In this document: piece after piece, positions 54,968 through 64,000 of the stretch
How the letters are laid out: each line of letters starts with the position of its first letter
Position numbering within the stretch: the stretch's first letter is position 1
Source of the DNA: CBDAUN01 sp965214875
GTDB taxonomy: Bacteria > Pseudomonadota > Gammaproteobacteria > Arenicellales > JAJDZL01
Assembly: GCA_965214875.1 (NCBI GenBank)
Contig: OZ243980.1
Coordinates: forward strand, 2,728,001 to 2,792,000
DNA: 64,000 nucleotides
Direction of reading: 5' to 3'
Program-made: the position numbers and the translations under genes
Notes under the pieces: generated by a model
What the model was told of the DNA's origin: nothing
What the model saw: only the letters and a program-made list of their open reading frames with translations
The model's database searches: none

Positions 54968-56302
54968 CTACTGATACCTCGCAATTATATCACCGACCAC
55001 GAAGAATGATCCGAAAGCAACGATTCGATCGCATTTTTTCGCCCTTCGCATTGCAGCATCGAATGCGCTGTGAGCATCTTTATGCAACGACACCTGGTCA
55101 CTTTCGGGCAACACTGGCACGACGCGCTCGGCTAAATCCTCAACCGACCATCCTCGGTCTGTTTGTTCGATTCCGCAAAGGTGCCATTCGTCGAAGTGCG
55201 CAGAAACCGAATCAACCATGGATTCGACCGGCTTTTCGGATAATGCGGACATCACAGCAATCGAGCGTCCTTCAATGGGATGAGATTTTAGGTATTCACC
55301 AAGGGCTTTGGCCGCTTCTGCGTTGTGTGCAACATCCAGCAGCACCTCGGGATGGCGCTGGGCGACTTGCAGTCTTCCTTCGATGGATGCCGAAACGATG
55401 CCGTCGCGTATCGCCTGGTCAGGAATCTTTAGAAACGAGCGGGCAAGAACCGCAACCGCAACCGCACCTGCACAGTTATCGAACTGGAACATTCCGCGCA
55501 AAGGAGGTTTCGGCAAATTTTCCAAGTCGACTTTTTGTTCCGACGTTTGCAATTGCCACATCCAGCTGTCACCGGTATCGTGATGGAAAAAATCCCTTCC
55601 GCCCACATGCAGTTTTGCTGACAGTTCCCCGGCCCGGTCCAGGACCGACTGAGGCGGGTTGACATCGGTGCAGACTGCGAGCTGTTCGCGGCGCAAAATT
55701 CCAGCCTTTTCAAATCCAATTTGCTCTCGATTCGCTCCAAGCCATTTGCCGTGGTCGGTGCCGATGGACGTGATGCAAGCAACATCTGCATCAAGAACGT
55801 TCACCGCGTCTAAACGCCCGCCTAGACCGATTTCCATAACCGCAACATCGACCTGCGAACGGTAAAAATAGTCAAGCGCAATCATGGTTCCGAACTCGAA
55901 GAATGTCAACGGCACCGAATCGCGAGCATCTTCAACAAACTCGTATTCACTCAGCAAATCATCGTCGCAAATCGGATTCCCGTTTACCTTGAATCGCTCG
56001 TTGAATCGTATCAGATGAGGCGAGGTGTATAGCCCGGTCCGATAGCCCGCGCTTCGCAGCATCGATTCCACCATTGTCGCGACAGAACCTTTTCCGTTTG
56101 TGCCCGCGACGCTAATCACCTTGAACGGAGGCGAGCTGTATGCCAAACGATCGGACAACTCTTTCACACGGTCAAGAGTCAGATCAATGCTTCGACCGTG
56201 CAACAGCTGGATGAAATCGAACCATTCGGACAGTTTGCGCTTGGTTTCCAGCGCCTTATGTTTGGCATCCAAAGCAGTCGGCGACGGCCTGCTCAGCGAC
56301 AT
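54968..56302 (-). CDS. folC: Dihydrofolate/folylpolyglutamate synthase FolC
   Basis: 444 aa from the ATG at 56302. The frame extends upstream to 56833 but that part lies over accD and has no family match. P-loop GTNGKGS (67-73), MEIGLGGRLDAVN and GTDHGKWLG are the usual Mur-ligase-type motifs; it adds glutamate to folates. The start is 9 bp after the accD stop. Confidence 0.93.
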   Translation of the reverse strand: MSLSRPSPTALDAKHKALETKRKLSEWFDFIQLLHGRSIDLTLDRVKELSDRLAYSSPPFKVISVAGTNGKGSVATMVESMLRSAGYRTGLYTSPHLIRFNERFKVNGNPICDDDLLSEYEFVEDARDSVPLTFFEFGTMIALDYFYRSQVDVAVMEIGLGGRLDAVNVLDADVACITSIGTDHGKWLGANREQIGFEKAGILRREQLAVCTDVNPPQSVLDRAGELSAKLHVGGRDFFHHDTGDSWMWQLQTSEQKVDLENLPKPPLRGMFQFDNCAGAVAVAVLARSFLKIPDQAIRDGIVSASIEGRLQVAQRHPEVLLDVAHNAEAAKALGEYLKSHPIEGRSIAVMSALSEKPVESMVDSVSAHFDEWHLCGIEQTDRGWSVEDLAERVVPVLPESDQVSLHKDAHSAFDAAMRRAKKCDRIVAFGSFFVVGDIIARYQ

Positions 56303-56310
56303 GGGCGGGC

Positions 56311-57174
56311 CTATCTCGTCGTGCCTGAAGAAAGCGTGGTCAACAACGTGTATATGGTGTCGCGAAGTTCTCCCCGTTCGGTCACCATGTCGATGGCGCC
56401 GTGTTTGAGCAGGAATTCTGATCGTTGAAAACCCTCCGGCAGGGATTCGCGAACAGTTTGCAGTATAACGCGCAATCCGGCAAATCCGATTTCCGCTTTC
56501 GGTTCTGCAATGATGATGTCTCCAAGCATGGCGAGACTTGCGGACACTCCCCCCATAGTGGGATCGGTCAAAACGGAGATGTAGGGAACTTTTTCGCTTC
56601 GCAACCGGTGCACGGCAGCAGTTGTCTTGGCCATCTGCATCAGCGAATACATCGCTTCTTGCATTCGCGCACCGCCACTGGCATAGAAGCACACCAACGG
56701 CATGCGACTGCGAATGCTTTCGTTGACCGCCTGCACAAACCGCTCGCCGACAGCGGATCCCATCGTGCCGCCGATGAACTTGAACTCGAACGCCGCTGCA
56801 ACAACACCTTGTCCGTGCAGCGAACCGCGGCATGCGATCAGCGCATCGAGATTGCCGGTTAACTTCTGCGCATCTGCCAAGCGATCGCGGTATTTTTTGC
56901 TATCGCGAAACTTCAGCACATCGACAGGCTTGATGTCGCTATCCAGCATTGTTACGGAGTCAGGATCAAGAAATGAATGAACACGTTCGAGCGCACTCAT
57001 GCGCATGTGATGCCCGCATAACGGGCATACATGCATATTTTCGTGCAGATCATCCCTATAAAGAACCTCCTTGCAAGAAGGGCAACTGACCCATATGCCT
57101 TCCGGAACACCTTTTTTCGACAAGCGTGCGCCGGATTTGATTTTCGGCGGTAGCAAATTGGTAAACCAGTTCAT
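56311..57174 (-). CDS. accD: Acetyl-CoA carboxylase carboxyltransferase beta subunit AccD
   Basis: 287 aa from ATG 57174 ([10 protein letters not shown]). N-terminal zinc finger C31-x2-C34-x15-C50-x2-C53 as in bacterial AccD; carboxyltransferase core with [14 protein letters not shown] and [20 protein letters not shown]. Works with AccA to make malonyl-CoA. The GTG at 57183 in the same frame is less likely. Confidence 0.95.
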   Translation of the reverse strand: MNWFTNLLPPKIKSGARLSKKGVPEGIWVSCPSCKEVLYRDDLHENMHVCPLCGHHMRMSALERVHSFLDPDSVTMLDSDIKPVDVLKFRDSKKYRDRLADAQKLTGNLDALIACRGSLHGQGVVAAAFEFKFIGGTMGSAVGERFVQAVNESIRSRMPLVCFYASGGARMQEAMYSLMQMAKTTAAVHRLRSEKVPYISVLTDPTMGGVSASLAMLGDIIIAEPKAEIGFAGLRVILQTVRESLPEGFQRSEFLLKHGAIDMVTERGELRDTIYTLLTTLSSGTTR

Positions 57175-57183
57175 GCTGTGCAC

Positions 57184-57879
57184 CTATAGCGCATGCGTTT
57201 GACGTTGGTCGGCATCACGAACAGATCGGATGAAGCGCTTTATGGCAACTGCGTCTTTAAAGCCGCCGCTCGTTTCAACCGATGTGCTGACATCCACGGC
57301 GAAGGGCCGAACTTCCTCGATTGCGCGACCAACATTATCCGGCCTTAAGCCGCCCGCCAGAATGATTGGTACCTCTGTTTTCGGAATGAGGCTCCAAGAA
57401 AACCGCTTGCCGGTGCCGCCGACACGGTCTTTATCATAGGCATCAAGAAGAATCGCCTTGGCATTCGGGTACGACTCGACGGTGTCGATTATTTGTTCGG
57501 TGCTTTGCACTCGAATCGCCTTGATATACGGCACCCCGACATCATCGCACTGCTGCGGCAGCTCGGATCCATGGTACTGGATATAGTCGGGCTTGACTCG
57601 GGCAAGGATGGAGGACATCATGCTTTCGTCCAGATCCACGACGACTGCGATTGCTGCAACCGAGTTGGGCAAGCTGTCGCGAATTTCATAGGCGCGTTTA
57701 CAGTCTAGGTTTCTTGCACTAGGGGCATGAAAAATCAAGCCTATCGCATCGGCTCCAAGCGATACTGCGTTTTTTGCATCCTGTACATTCGTTATGCCGC
57801 AAATCTTGATTCGGGTGCCATGCGAGCAGTCGGAACGCCGATCGGAGAATAGGAATTGCGAGTGTTCTGCCACATTCAC
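57184..57879 (-). CDS. trpF: Phosphoribosylanthranilate isomerase TrpF
   Basis: 231 aa TIM barrel for the third tryptophan step. KICGIT motif early, then DAIGLIFHAPSARNL, and the phosphate loop AGGLRPDNV. Sits between truA and accD, as in many gammaproteobacteria, apart from other trp genes. Confidence 0.93.
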   Translation of the reverse strand: MNVAEHSQFLFSDRRSDCSHGTRIKICGITNVQDAKNAVSLGADAIGLIFHAPSARNLDCKRAYEIRDSLPNSVAAIAVVVDLDESMMSSILARVKPDYIQYHGSELPQQCDDVGVPYIKAIRVQSTEQIIDTVESYPNAKAILLDAYDKDRVGGTGKRFSWSLIPKTEVPIILAGGLRPDNVGRAIEEVRPFAVDVSTSVETSGGFKDAVAIKRFIRSVRDADQRQTHAL

Positions 57880-57973
57880 TCCAGCTTAACTTCCAATGAG
57901 GGTTCGCATATTACTACAAATGCGCCTCATCCGTTTTCAAGATGAAGCCTGAATGCAGCGCAATCTTCATCGT

Positions 57974-58753
57974 CTACCAGTAGCGGCTGGCGATCGGAGG
58001 CGGCAAAAGGCCGTAGTGACCGGGGTAGGATGCCGAGACAAAATACAGCCCGCCAGGCGCCACAGTTGCACCTGCCTTGGTCCGGTCCCTGCTCTTCAGC
58101 ACCTGTTCAACCCATGCGGGCGGCTGGTCGCCGATTCCGACGGCGCAAAGCGTACCGGCAATGATTCGAACCATGTTATGCAGAAATCCGCTCGACTTGA
58201 TATCGATCCACACCCAATCGCCTTGACGCTGAACCGTCAATTCAGTCACATTCTTGACCGGCACTTTGTTTGAACATTGCGCTGAACGGAATGCGCTGAA
58301 ATCATTTTCACCGATAAGGCATGCCGCCGCTTCGCGCATCTTGGATTCATCCAGTTTTCGCGGCAGCCAGCCAACCTTGCTGCGCAAGTAGGTTGGACGA
58401 GATGCACGGTTCAAAATAATATAGCGATAATATCGCGAGACGGCACTGAAGCGCGCGTGAAAAAGAGGGTCTACGGATTTTGTCCAAATCACGCTGATCC
58501 CCTTTGGAAGCTTTGCGTTGGCACCCATGATCCAAGAGTGCGCACTGCGCTCAGATTCGGTATCGAAATGGGCGATTTGTCCGCAGGCGTGCACTCCTGA
58601 ATCAGTGCGGCCGGCACCATGCACAATGACATCGTGATCAGCTACCGATGAGATGGCTCGCTGGAGCTCCTCTTGGACGGTCGGCTGCCCGGGTTGCAGC
58701 TGCCAGCCGCAAAACAGGGAGCCGTCGTATTCGATGCAGACGGCTATTCGCAT
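57974..58753 (-). CDS. truA: tRNA pseudouridine synthase A
   Basis: 259 aa, modifies U38-40 in tRNA anticodon stems. Catalytic D51 in GAGRTDSGVHA; C-terminal FSAFRSAQC and FLHNMVRIIAGTL are usual. First gene of the leftward truA-trpF-accD-folC-dedD-cvpA-purF block. Confidence 0.94.
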   Translation of the reverse strand: MRIAVCIEYDGSLFCGWQLQPGQPTVQEELQRAISSVADHDVIVHGAGRTDSGVHACGQIAHFDTESERSAHSWIMGANAKLPKGISVIWTKSVDPLFHARFSAVSRYYRYIILNRASRPTYLRSKVGWLPRKLDESKMREAAACLIGENDFSAFRSAQCSNKVPVKNVTELTVQRQGDWVWIDIKSSGFLHNMVRIIAGTLCAVGIGDQPPAWVEQVLKSRDRTKAGATVAPGGLYFVSASYPGHYGLLPPPIASRYW

Positions 58754-59665
58754 TGCAGGTTCACGAACATTGGTGAAAACGCTATGGCGACCGAGAAGAA
58801 AATGCTACTGAATTTCACAGTAAATATCAGCGAAATTGATCTAATCAACTTCCATAAATGCGGCAAAGATGCTCAAGTTCAGACCAGCGCCATAGCGGGT
58901 GATCATGCTTAATGATCTTGTGATGTTGAGCGAGTAAATTTTGTTTGTCTTGGAAGTGTTTTTTGAAGCGATAAGCGAAAAGGGACAAAAATCCCCCACC
59001 CTGCCGAAATGCGGCTGAGCAGACATCCTAATAGACAAAACGAGCTCGACTCTCTGCGCATCCTGTCATTTACTTTATTTTTCAATCTTTTAAACGAGGT
59101 CATTCGAAAATTCCGCTACTGAATATAAGGCAAGACAGAACGGACAAAAACTTTGTATCAGGGTCAATGCCGCCACAGTCATGACATGCCTCCGAGCAGA
59201 GAGTCGAACTCATTTTGTCTATATGTTGAATAGACCACGGGCTGCTGCCGTGTTGCGGGCTTTGTAGAAACTAAATTCATAAGTAGTACCGGCCAGAAAA
59301 AATCTATTTTTGCATTAAAACTATTGTTTTGATTGATGTTTCAATGAGATATATATTTCGAAGATTTAGCCATGTTTAGCGCATTCGAATCGATTGCGGC
59401 TAAGGAACTTATTTTCGAAAATCTTCGGTTTCTCATGCGGCTTGCATGTTATTGTTATTGCTTATTTATTTTCCGATATACGACTTTTCTGGCAAACACT
59501 AAATATTAGACATAAGCCAAGAAGAATTTTCTAAATTCTAATCAAAAATTGAATTTGTGCGAAATATGGAGGCTCTGAAGCAAAACCATCACCACGCCAC
59601 TATCCCAATATTTAAAATAAAAACAGATTTAACATATTGCACACAAGATAACTGACCACTCCACG
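58754..59665. other. 912-bp intergenic region with a MITE-like element
   Basis: AT-rich. Contains the inverted-repeat element at 59031-59222. A 42-codon frame from ATG 58784 is weak. The rest, up to the gene at 59666, shows no recognisable content, and no tRNA was found. Confidence 0.5.
59031..59222. mobile_element. MITE-like element with 29-bp terminal inverted repeats
   Basis: Ends ATAGACAAAACGAGCTCGAC… and, on the other strand, …GTCGAACTCATTTTGTCTAT pair in 26 of 29 positions. The 192-bp span has no coding content. Flanking target duplication not obvious. Confidence 0.55.
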
Positions 59666-60376
59666 ATGAAACCCATTGTTCCAATAATCGTAGCAGGATT
59701 CCTGGTCGGGTGCGCTACACCTTCGGTAGCGAACATCGCAGACAAAATGAAAGATATTGCAGAGAAAGATGTTGCGGGGTGGTTTTTTGTCCCAGCAGTT
59801 TCAGCAATTTTAGTTGCGTTCTTTATCAAATTATGCAGGGCGTACATGGTTGAGCAGAGACGCAAAGCGACAAACCTCCGAGTCGTTATAGCTTACATCA
59901 GAGAAGCAACCGAATCTTGAGACAAGGATCCGGATACAAATAAACAGCAGATAAAAAAACGTATTAAGAGGGCGGAAATATTCGGGGGAGAAGCATATAC
60001 GCCATTCATTTCTTTCAGCCGGCAAGACGATCTCAGTATTGATGATATTCGCAAATGGTTCGGATTCCTTGATAATTCAACACTTCAGTCAATCGTGCGA
60101 TTTATTCAGAGCGAAGCAAATACTCACGCTCTCGCCGAAGACTTTCGAAGCAAATATGTGCGCAATCAACTTAATGCAGACAGAAAAATCAAACTACTCG
60201 ATGATTTCTTCGATTGCCGGAAAAAGGCACACGATGCAGCACTGGAAGCTGAGAAGAGGATAGGGCCGATCAGTCACTGTCCGGTGTTCTTCTGGTACTT
60301 GCCAGTAGGGAATTACATAAGATACCGGCTTGGACGGCCCAGATATAGTAGACCGCACACGCCTGCAAGCAAGTAG
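59666..60376 (+). pseudogene. Possible lipoprotein gene interrupted by an in-frame TGA
   Basis: Starts MKPIVPIIVAGFLVGCATP, a lipoprotein signal with a lipobox-like LVGC, then a second hydrophobic segment. A TGA at 59918-59920 ends that frame, but the same frame continues open to 60376 (DPDTNKQQIKKRIKRAEIFG and on), giving 236 codons in total. The reading frame past the TGA has normal protein content. Nonsense mutation (for example CGA to TGA) is the simplest reading. Confidence 0.5.
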
Positions 60377-60550
60377 CACGCAGGGAAAGCACGCAGGGAA
60401 GTTAAACGATGGGGCGATTGCCAGGTCCGCTCATAACGCATCTCTATTGTTGAACTAACATTACTTTCACGTTGTCTACTTCTTCTAAAGAATAGTTTTT
60501 CATCGAAGAGATGTCAATATTGTGTACTGGTTCAATACATATGAGACTTT

Positions 60551-61570
60551 TCAGGCAGCAAGTGCGCTTTGGTTGAAGTTTTCATTATACGCCTGCATGG
60601 GCGTGCGTTGTCCGAGCGCCTGATGCGGCCGATAGGCGTTGTAGAAGCGCTCGAATTCGGCCAGCTCGACGTTCAGGGCGCCGACGCTGAGCTCGCCGGC
60701 GTAGAACTGGTGGAACTCGTAGCGGCCGGCGGCGTTGGCGCGCTCCACGCAGCCATTGTATTTGGGGCTTTTGGGCGGCAGCACGAACAGTTCGATGCCG
60801 CGCCGCTGGCAGGCGGTCTCGAACTCGGCCATGAACTCGCTGCCGCCGTCGACCTGCACCGACTCGATATCGAACGGCGCCTGGCGGATCAGGTGGTCCA
60901 GGAACTTCGAGGCGCAGGCGGCGGTGGCGCGCGAGTAGGCGCGCATGTAGCACAGCTTGGAGACCGGGCACACCGCCTTGAATTCCTTGACGCAGAAGCC
61001 GGCCTCGATGGCGACGCCCGTATGGTCGATCTGCACCATCTGGCCGGGCTTTCGGCCGCGGGCGCCGTAGCGCCAGCGCTTGGCGTGGCGGTCGAACTTG
61101 CGTTGCCGCCTGGGCTTTGTTCGCCCGTAGTAGAACGCGACGGGCTCGGCCTGGCCGGTGCGCACCAGGCGGGCGATCATGCGCCCGGTGGCGGACTCGC
61201 TGGGCGCGAAGCCGCGCTCGCGCGCCAGCACGGCGCGGATCTTGGCGCGCCCCCACAGCGGGAAGCGCTGCCGCGCCTGGCGCACCAGCTCGAGCTCGGC
61301 GGCGGTCCATTGGCGCTGCCGCACCCGGTGCGGGCGGCGGCAGCGGTCGGCCAGGGCGCGGACGCCCTGCTCGCGCAGGCGCCGCTTCCAGCGATACAGC
61401 GTCGCCCTGGAGCAGCCGGCCGCTTTGAGCGCGGCGCGTTCCGAGGCGCCTTCGCTGCGAAGCTCGTCGTAGAGCCGGATCAGGTCGAAGCGCTCGGCGG
61501 CCTGGGTCGAAACGGGTTCGCGGATCGGATCGATGCGATAAAATCTGCGGTGCGGAGATTTGATTTGCAT
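60551..61570 (-). CDS. IS481-family transposase
   Basis: 339 aa from ATG 61570. N-terminal helix-turn-helix regions (ERAALKAAGCSRATLYRWKR) and a DDE core with D182 (QIDHTG), D241 (VQVDGGSEF) and E276 (GCVERANAAG), spacing fitting the family. Same family as the broken copy at 31.0-31.6 kb, which runs in the opposite direction. Confidence 0.88.
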   Translation of the reverse strand: MQIKSPHRRFYRIDPIREPVSTQAAERFDLIRLYDELRSEGASERAALKAAGCSRATLYRWKRRLREQGVRALADRCRRPHRVRQRQWTAAELELVRQARQRFPLWGRAKIRAVLARERGFAPSESATGRMIARLVRTGQAEPVAFYYGRTKPRRQRKFDRHAKRWRYGARGRKPGQMVQIDHTGVAIEAGFCVKEFKAVCPVSKLCYMRAYSRATAACASKFLDHLIRQAPFDIESVQVDGGSEFMAEFETACQRRGIELFVLPPKSPKYNGCVERANAAGRYEFHQFYAGELSVGALNVELAEFERFYNAYRPHQALGQRTPMQAYNENFNQSALAA

Positions 61571-61636
61571 GGTGCGTCCTCCCGCCTTTCGGCGATGGTT
61601 TTTGTTTAGCTCCATGCTACCTGAAAAATTTTCGCG

Positions 61637-61685
61637 CCGCCCGCCTCCTCCCTTCGGACTGCGTCCTTCGGGAGGAGGCGGGCGG
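61637..61685. promoter_or_regulatory. Hairpin in the IS481 5' region
   Basis: CCGCCCGCCTCCTCCC and its perfect complement form a 16-bp stem with a 17-nt loop, about 70 bp before the transposase ATG. Likely blocks read-through transcription or limits transposase expression. Confidence 0.5.
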
Positions 61686-61908
61686 TCTCACATGTATCTG
61701 AACCCGGACAGAATTGGAAATACTTGATCGTTTAGATGGTTGGAAAGAGATTGGCAATTTTGTCGCGCTGTTAGGCATTGCACCGATCGTTTCAATTACC
61801 GTCACCGTTATTTTTATTCTGATTGGCGCATTTAAGCAACCCGGAGATGCCGAAGTCAGTTTGTCGAATCTACTTCAAGCAATGCAGTCTGTAAGCGGGA
61901 ATGATTAG

Positions 61909-62474
61909 CCGTATGAACTTTTCGCACCCTCTCGCGCTGTTCTATTGCCCACCACCTGCTCCAGCAATTTGAATTATGGACAGTTTCTGTCCACATGATT
62001 CCTGTGCGCGTCTTGCAAGTAATTGCATCAGAAAATCTTTATTGAATTCCGCAAGCTCGAGAAGCTTGCTCTGCTCCCGGTAGGGCATTCGCAAATTCTC
62101 TCATTTCGCTTCTGAAAACCTCGTTTTCGGATCTGATGCGACCAGGTTTTGGCAATATCTCTGCTGTTGCAAGCGTTCAAAGCATTAATGGCACTGTTTT
62201 CTGATTCGCGCTTTGACCTTCGCCGTGTCCGGCAGTGTCGCTCCGCGGACGCAAGAAACCAATAGTGCCGGCATATTTTGCCTGCAATCTCCACTTGCAC
62301 CGAAACCCGATGGTTAAGAAATTCTTTATTCATGAATAGTGATTCTTGCTATTCATGCCAATTTGAGTCCCTTATACTTGCCCTTTGTTTCCAGTTACGT
62401 GATTCATTAGTTGTCGCGTACCCGACAAAACGAAGATTTGGAACAATTGGCACAGGAGATTTCAATGCCAAATT
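61909..62474. other. Intergenic region, no gene recognised
   Basis: About 570 bp. Frames on both strands lack recognisable content. No clear repeats or promoter. Confidence 0.4.
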
Positions 62475-62732
62475 CAATATCTAGATCAAGCATTGCTCAG
62501 GGCGATTCCAAATTTGCTGTCGAACGTGGTATCGCTGTTCAAGGAAAGCGCGCTGGTTTCGGCAGTTGGGATGGCGGATCTGATGTATGTCGGGCAGAAT
62601 ATCGCCAACAACGTCGCACGTCCCATCGAGATTCTCTCAGCGGTTGCGCTTATCTACTTTGCAATCGGCTTTCCCTTGACTCGAGCTGTATCGATTGTCG
62701 AAGGCCGGCTGCTGAAAATCATCAAGGACTAG
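62475..62732 (+). pseudogene. 3' fragment of an amino acid ABC permease
   Basis: Contains LDQALLRAIPNLLSNVVSL, KESALVSAVGMADLMYVG and ARPIEILSAVALIYFAIGFP, the C-terminal half of a polar amino acid permease (starting about the LPQA region, here LDQA). The N-terminal part and the EAA loop are missing, no start codon is well placed. Confidence 0.65.
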
Positions 62733-62751
62733 CTTGCGCAAGATTGATCTG

Positions 62752-63480
62752 ATGAATGGGACCGCTTTAGTTACTGGAGCTACGAGCGGCATCGGCAGGG
62801 CGATCACCCACGAACTTGTTCAGCTAGGATATAGCACTCTCGTTTGTGGTCGATCGAGTTCTGCGCTCGAAGAGATTTCGAAGACAACCGGTGCCGTCGG
62901 TCTTGCATTCGACCTTAAAGAACGTGGCGCGTTGCGCGAAAGGATTCGAAATGAAAAAATCGATGTTCTGGTCAACAATGCGGGCATCATCTCGCAACCA
63001 GTGCGTTTCACCGAAATGAAGCAGTCGGATATTGATGAAACGTTGGAAGTGAATCTTTACGCTGCAATTTCAGTGGTCAGAGACGTGTTGCCAGCGATGG
63101 TGAATCGGAGAAAAGGCCACATTTTCTTCACCGGATCCATCGCTGGACATAGTCCGATGCCCAAGATGGCAGTCTATGGCGCCAGCAAGTCTGCACTATC
63201 GAGTTTTGCTGCGTCATTGCGTTGCGATTTGGCCGGAACCGGTGTTCGAGTTACTGAAATCGTCGCGGGGCGGGTTGAAACGAACTTGTACCGCGATGCG
63301 TTGGACGACGAAAAGCGCAGGCAGCTATACGCAGACACCGAGCCGGTGCAGCCGCAAGATGTAGCGCAGATGGTATCGCGTGTGCTCACCATGCCCAGCC
63401 ATGTCAATGTGACCCGGTTCGACATCATGCCGACTGCTCAATTTGTCGGCGGCTCAGGCTTTGCGCCGCGGGACAAGTAG
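62752..63480 (+). CDS. SDR-family oxidoreductase
   Basis: 242 aa. TGATSGIGRA cofactor loop, NNAG, catalytic Ser in FFTGSIAG and YGASK. A standard short-chain dehydrogenase/reductase of the broad, substrate-unspecific type. A TTG at 62734 is an alternative start. Confidence 0.85.
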   Translation: MNGTALVTGATSGIGRAITHELVQLGYSTLVCGRSSSALEEISKTTGAVGLAFDLKERGALRERIRNEKIDVLVNNAGIISQPVRFTEMKQSDIDETLEVNLYAAISVVRDVLPAMVNRRKGHIFFTGSIAGHSPMPKMAVYGASKSALSSFAASLRCDLAGTGVRVTEIVAGRVETNLYRDALDDEKRRQLYADTEPVQPQDVAQMVSRVLTMPSHVNVTRFDIMPTAQFVGGSGFAPRDK

Positions 63481-63599
63481 ACACTCTTCAAGTAGAGGAA
63501 CTGCATTCGGCTCATGTGCATGGCGGCGCAGGACTGATGAACTTCTGCATAGCCAGCACCACCTTTGTTGCATCGACGAATTGAATAGAGGCAAAGTCA

Positions 63600-64000
63600 A
63601 TGAAAGATTTATCGATTGTCGTCGCAGGTGGCGGGAGCGGTCTGGGATTGCTTCTTTGCCGAATGTGCTTGCAGCGCGGTGCGTCCGGCATTGGGGTTAT
63701 TGACCTTAGCCTTGAGAATGCACAACAGCAGCTGCAACAGAATGATTCGGCAGGACGATCAAAAATCAGTCTGGTAAAAGGCGACATCAGCTCTGTGGCA
63801 GGAGTCAAGGAGGCGTTTGATCAGGTGGTTGAAGAGCTAGGCTGTATCGACACGTTGATCAATTCTGCCGCGATCTATCCGCGCCGCCCGCTATTGGAAA
63901 TCACCGATGCTGACTGGGATGCTTCCAACGCCATCAACGTCAAGGGCACTTACCATTTGATGGTAGCCGCTGTACGCCAGATGTGCCAGCAACCGCCTAA
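63600..64000 (+). CDS. SDR-family oxidoreductase (3' end outside window)
   Basis: ATG 63600. GGGSGLGLLL cofactor loop, DTLINSAAIYPRRPLLEIT. Cut by the window end at about 133 codons. It follows another SDR gene by 119 bp. Confidence 0.75.
   Translation, partial: MKDLSIVVAGGGSGLGLLLCRMCLQRGASGIGVIDLSLENAQQQLQQNDSAGRSKISLVKGDISSVAGVKEAFDQVVEELGCIDTLINSAAIYPRRPLLEITDADWDASNAINVKGTYHLMVAAVRQMCQQPP

Larger units (their letters stand above)
60523..61710 (-). mobile_element. Intact IS481-family insertion sequence
   Basis: 1188 bp. Terminal inverted repeats of about 25 bp: TGTACTGGTTCAATACATATG at the left and, reading inward from the right, TGTCCGGGTTCAGATACATG. A 16-bp stem hairpin at 61637-61685 lies in front of the transposase. 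No target duplication was seen. GC-rich compared with its flanks. Confidence 0.8.
60511..61908 (+). pseudogene. Small membrane-protein gene split by IS481 element
   Basis: 60511-60522 starts ATG TCA ATA TTG; the sequence right after the element (61711) continues in frame with GAATTGGAAATACTTG, so removing 60523-61710 gives a 69-aa protein (MSILELEILDRLDGWKEI, then a hydrophobic segment IAPIVSITVTVIFILIGA). Interrupted today. Function unknown. Confidence 0.55.

Noticed and set aside
56303..56833. N-terminal extension of folC
   Set aside because: It overlaps accD and does not resemble FolC; the ATG at 56302 gives the family start.
58754..59665. tRNA or other structured RNA in the gap
   Set aside because: No cloverleaf or CCA end seen; only the inverted-repeat element stood out.
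59918..59920. TGA as a selenocysteine codon
   Set aside because: No selenoprotein family resemblance and no clear SECIS-like hairpin just downstream by eye; nonsense mutation is simpler.
60569..61609. 346-codon plus-strand frame over the IS481 transposase
   Set aside because: High-GC antisense shadow; the minus-strand frame has the DDE motif.

Overview
The window reads as the chromosome of a gammaproteobacterium of moderate GC. The main support is the truA-trpF-accD-folC-dedD-cvpA-purF block at 51.9-58.8 kb, a gammaproteobacterial arrangement, together with a DUF1820 gene and a YhcB/ZapG-like gene near 35-36 kb, which are typical of that class. Genus cannot be told from the sequence. No rRNA, tRNA or CRISPR array was recognised. 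Statements about families rest on motif recognition, since no search could be run.

Region by region. 0-3 kb: aapQ (cut by the window edge), aapM and aapP of a general L-amino-acid ABC importer. 3.1-10.8 kb: an MFS transporter, then a leftward glycolate oxidase set (glcD, glcE, glcF) ending in a two-domain VOC protein, and a glycosyltransferase. 10.9-12.8 kb: an Rpn-family nuclease gene with a 24-bp in-frame repeat and, upstream, a detached copy of its 3' end. 13-16.3 kb: a metY-like/hydrolase/mscS operon. 16.4-30.3 kb: mostly housekeeping or transport genes (mtfA-like, EamA, SDR, DUF255-DsbD fusion, rhomboid, MFS, DUF3179, gltA, MATE, hydrolase), led by a poly-C secreted-protein locus.

30.4-51.5 kb is accessory DNA. 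It holds two more poly-C loci, IS481 and IS1595 debris, PD-(D/E)XK genes, a type I restriction-modification operon, decayed AbiE-like toxin-antitoxin genes, a broken DUF4143 ATPase and a VapBC-type pair. 51.9-58.8 kb is the purF-truA block. 58.8-64 kb carries a MITE-like element, a gene with an in-frame stop, an intact IS481-family element inside a small gene, an ABC permease fragment and two SDR genes.

The strongest theme is simple-repeat switching. The S subunit of the type I system is split by 25 copies of CAAG, one repeat unit away from a full-length reading frame, and also carries four copies of a 12-bp repeat in the region that sets recognition-site spacing in EcoR124-type enzymes. Between hsdM and hsdS lie an AbiEii-like nucleotidyltransferase and a DUF6922-like gene, all joined by ATGA overlaps. 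Decayed copies of the hsdS/hsdR junction, one preceded by decayed AbiE-like genes, lie between hsdS and hsdR. In parallel, three loci share a secreted-protein start with a poly-C tract in the signal peptide: one in frame, one off by a single base, one decayed. The Rpn repeat places a ribosome-binding-like motif and an ATG in each unit, which could drive a C-terminal inhibitor protein.
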